Positions 6,572 to 7,247 of a DNA stretch of 7,247 nucleotides are shown here, in pieces. This stretch comes from an uncultured Oscillospiraceae bacterium (GTDB lineage Bacteria; Bacillota; Clostridia; Oscillospirales; Ruminococcaceae): assembly GCA_902490585.1 (NCBI GenBank), contig CABUEI010000070.1, forward strand, positions 1-7,247, read 5' to 3'. The number at the start of each line of letters is the position of its first letter. Position 1 is the stretch's first letter. A model generated the notes under the pieces. That model did no database searches. It saw only the letters and a list, made by a program, of their open reading frames with translations, and was not told the DNA's origin. The position numbers were made by a program, and so were the translations under genes.

Positions 6572-6659
6572 GGCTGATAACCACCGACAGCAGACCACCT
6601 ATAGCCCCTGCTATCATAAATTCTGCATGATCAAGCAAAAATTCCTTTATTCTTTCCAT
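6555..6659 (-). CDS. Small single-helix membrane protein (34 residues), function unknown
   Basis: Found by direct translation: ATG at 6659-6657, TGA at 6557-6555. A short amphipathic, charged N-terminus (MERIKEFLLDHAEF, 1-14) leads into a membrane helix (MIAGAIGGLLSVVISLIIIG, 15-34). The start has a perfect AGGAGG at 6665-6670, five bases upstream, which shares bases with the terminase stop codon and so ties the two genes into one transcript. Such a strong site argues that this tiny frame is translated. Its 3' end overlaps the convergent winged-helix gene by 17 bases. No family is recognised. By size it resembles phage miniature membrane proteins such as holin-like or toxin peptides, but the sequence gives no specific evidence for either role. 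Confidence 0.62.
   Translation of the reverse strand: MERIKEFLLDHAEFMIAGAIGGLLSVVISLIIIG
6609..6619. promoter_or_regulatory. Possible third core copy of the candidate operator
   Basis: TGCTATCATAA fits the core TGCTATSAYAA shared by copies A (6025-6035) and B (6194-6204). It lies inside the 34-residue gene, beyond the 3' end of the winged-helix gene. Only the 11-base core is shared, and it is under coding constraint here, so it may be chance. Confidence 0.2.
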
Positions 6660-6664
6660 AATAC

Positions 6665-6670
6665 CCTCCT
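6665..6670 (-). promoter_or_regulatory. Perfect Shine-Dalgarno site overlapping the terminase stop
   Basis: Minus strand TAGGAGGG: the TAG stop of terminase (6671-6669) runs into AGGAGG (6670-6665). Spacing to the ATG at 6659 is five bases. It is the main evidence for translation of the 34-residue frame and suggests termination-reinitiation coupling. Confidence 0.7.
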
Positions 6671-7247
6671 AATACTGCACAAACACGCCGCAATCGCCGT
6701 TGAGTATCTCCTGCTGAAGCAGATACACAGCATTTATCAGCGACACCACCATATCGACCTTGCCGGCAGAGCGCTTTTTATTAACGTATTTATTTAAATT
6801 TGTGTCCTCTGTACATCTTGCGTTGCTGAAATTAATTTCAAGCAGTTCATTCTTTGCAAACACTATATTTCCCGTGAGTATCTGTTCTTTGAGCCACTTT
6901 GTCGGAGCGTGAAGCACGCTAGAATGCTGTCGTATCTCTACGCACTCTATCGGATCTTCTGCGCTTTCGAGCTTCTGCACTGTGGAGAGCGCATTCCAAC
7001 GGTCGAAGCCGAGCTGAGCTATTATAACGCCGTACTTTTCTTTCAGCGTCAGTATGTAATTCTCGACAAAGCCGTAATCTATGATGTAATCGCCGCACGC
7101 AAAGCAATCACCGTTTGCAATATGCGTCTTATAATTAACGTGCTCCTTTACCGATTTTTCCTCTACCTTTTCGGCAGGAACAAACGCTACCGATTTAACA
7201 TATATCTTGCCCTCGTGATAGCATATCATAGTGAGCGCCGTGTTATC
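6669..7247 (-). CDS. terL: Phage terminase large subunit, C-terminal nuclease domain (5' part outside window)
   Basis: The frame is open to the right edge and gives 192 visible residues ending in a TAG at 6671-6669. The first ATG inside the window (7229) is not the start: reading upstream gives DNTALT joined to MICYHEGKIYVKS, a normal internal strand pair of the RNase H-like nuclease domain. Recognisable blocks are LGFDRWNA (visible residues 79-86), IRQHSSVLHAPTKWLKEQI, NIVFAKNELL, and KVDMVVSLINAVYLLQQE. The Asp of KVDM (residue 165) is in the position of the last catalytic acid of Terminase_1/HK97-type large subunits. TerL packages DNA into the empty head through the portal and cuts it. The ATPase domain lies outside the window. 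The C-terminus looks complete and undamaged, so the gene may be functional. It is the upstream partner of the 34-residue membrane gene. Portal and capsid genes, normally next, are absent. Confidence 0.92.
   Translation of the reverse strand, partial: DNTALTMICYHEGKIYVKSVAFVPAEKVEEKSVKEHVNYKTHIANGDCFACGDYIIDYGFVENYILTLKEKYGVIIAQLGFDRWNALSTVQKLESAEDPIECVEIRQHSSVLHAPTKWLKEQILTGNIVFAKNELLEINFSNARCTEDTNLNKYVNKKRSAGKVDMVVSLINAVYLLQQEILNGDCGVFVQY

Noticed and set aside
6601..6614. ATAGC-CCCT-GCTAT hairpin as a terminator for the winged-helix gene
   Set aside because: The stem is only five pairs, has no T run on either strand, and lies in the 34-residue coding frame.
6030..6659. Calling the small membrane proteins a holin or a type I toxin
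   Set aside because: Size and one membrane span are compatible, but there is no endolysin next to them, no antitoxin RNA that can be shown, and no family motif.
6919..7107. Arg-rich 62-codon minus-strand frame inside terminase
   Set aside because: It is an out-of-frame shadow of the TerL nuclease domain, which has conserved motifs across the same bases.

Overview
The window is part of a tailed-phage late region, read almost entirely on the minus strand (right to left). It is most likely a prophage or temperate siphovirus of a gut-type Clostridia host (Oscillospiraceae/Ruminococcus-like). That host guess is inference: it rests on strong AGGAGG-type ribosome binding sites, moderate base composition with many ATA isoleucine codons, and protein families common in such phages. 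No host gene, integrase, attachment site or RNA gene is visible.

Layout in transcription order. At the right edge is the C-terminal 192 residues of the terminase large subunit (6669-7247, cut by the window edge). It is followed by a 34-residue one-helix membrane protein (6555-6659). Next comes a plus-strand gene with its own extended -10 promoter (6224-6571), encoding a winged-helix domain with a C-terminal membrane helix. A second minus-strand miniature membrane protein of 43 residues (6030-6161) is followed at once by a clear intrinsic terminator (5982-6008). After that comes a tightly packed tail operon: an HK97 gp10-like tail completion protein (5485-5952), a 1057-residue tape measure (2327-5500), a distal tail protein (1408-2316), and a tail-tip protein of the ReqiPepy6 Gp37-like type that runs into YadA-like SHAEG repeats and off the left edge (1-1408).

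The tail genes are joined by overlaps or about 10-base gaps, each with its own Shine-Dalgarno sequence, as expected for one co-translated unit that builds a long non-contractile tail and its host-recognition tip. The last three genes cover tail length, the tail-tip hub and receptor contact.

The main oddity is between terminase and tail. No portal, protease, major capsid, head connector, major tail protein or tail-assembly chaperone is present. Instead there is a roughly 700-base moron-like cassette of three small membrane-associated proteins. An imperfect 20-base repeat lies on the promoter of the plus-strand regulator and again just upstream of the tail operon. This suggests, but does not prove, that the regulator controls both places. 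Either the head genes sit elsewhere in the element, or this is a rearranged or headless phage-derived element.
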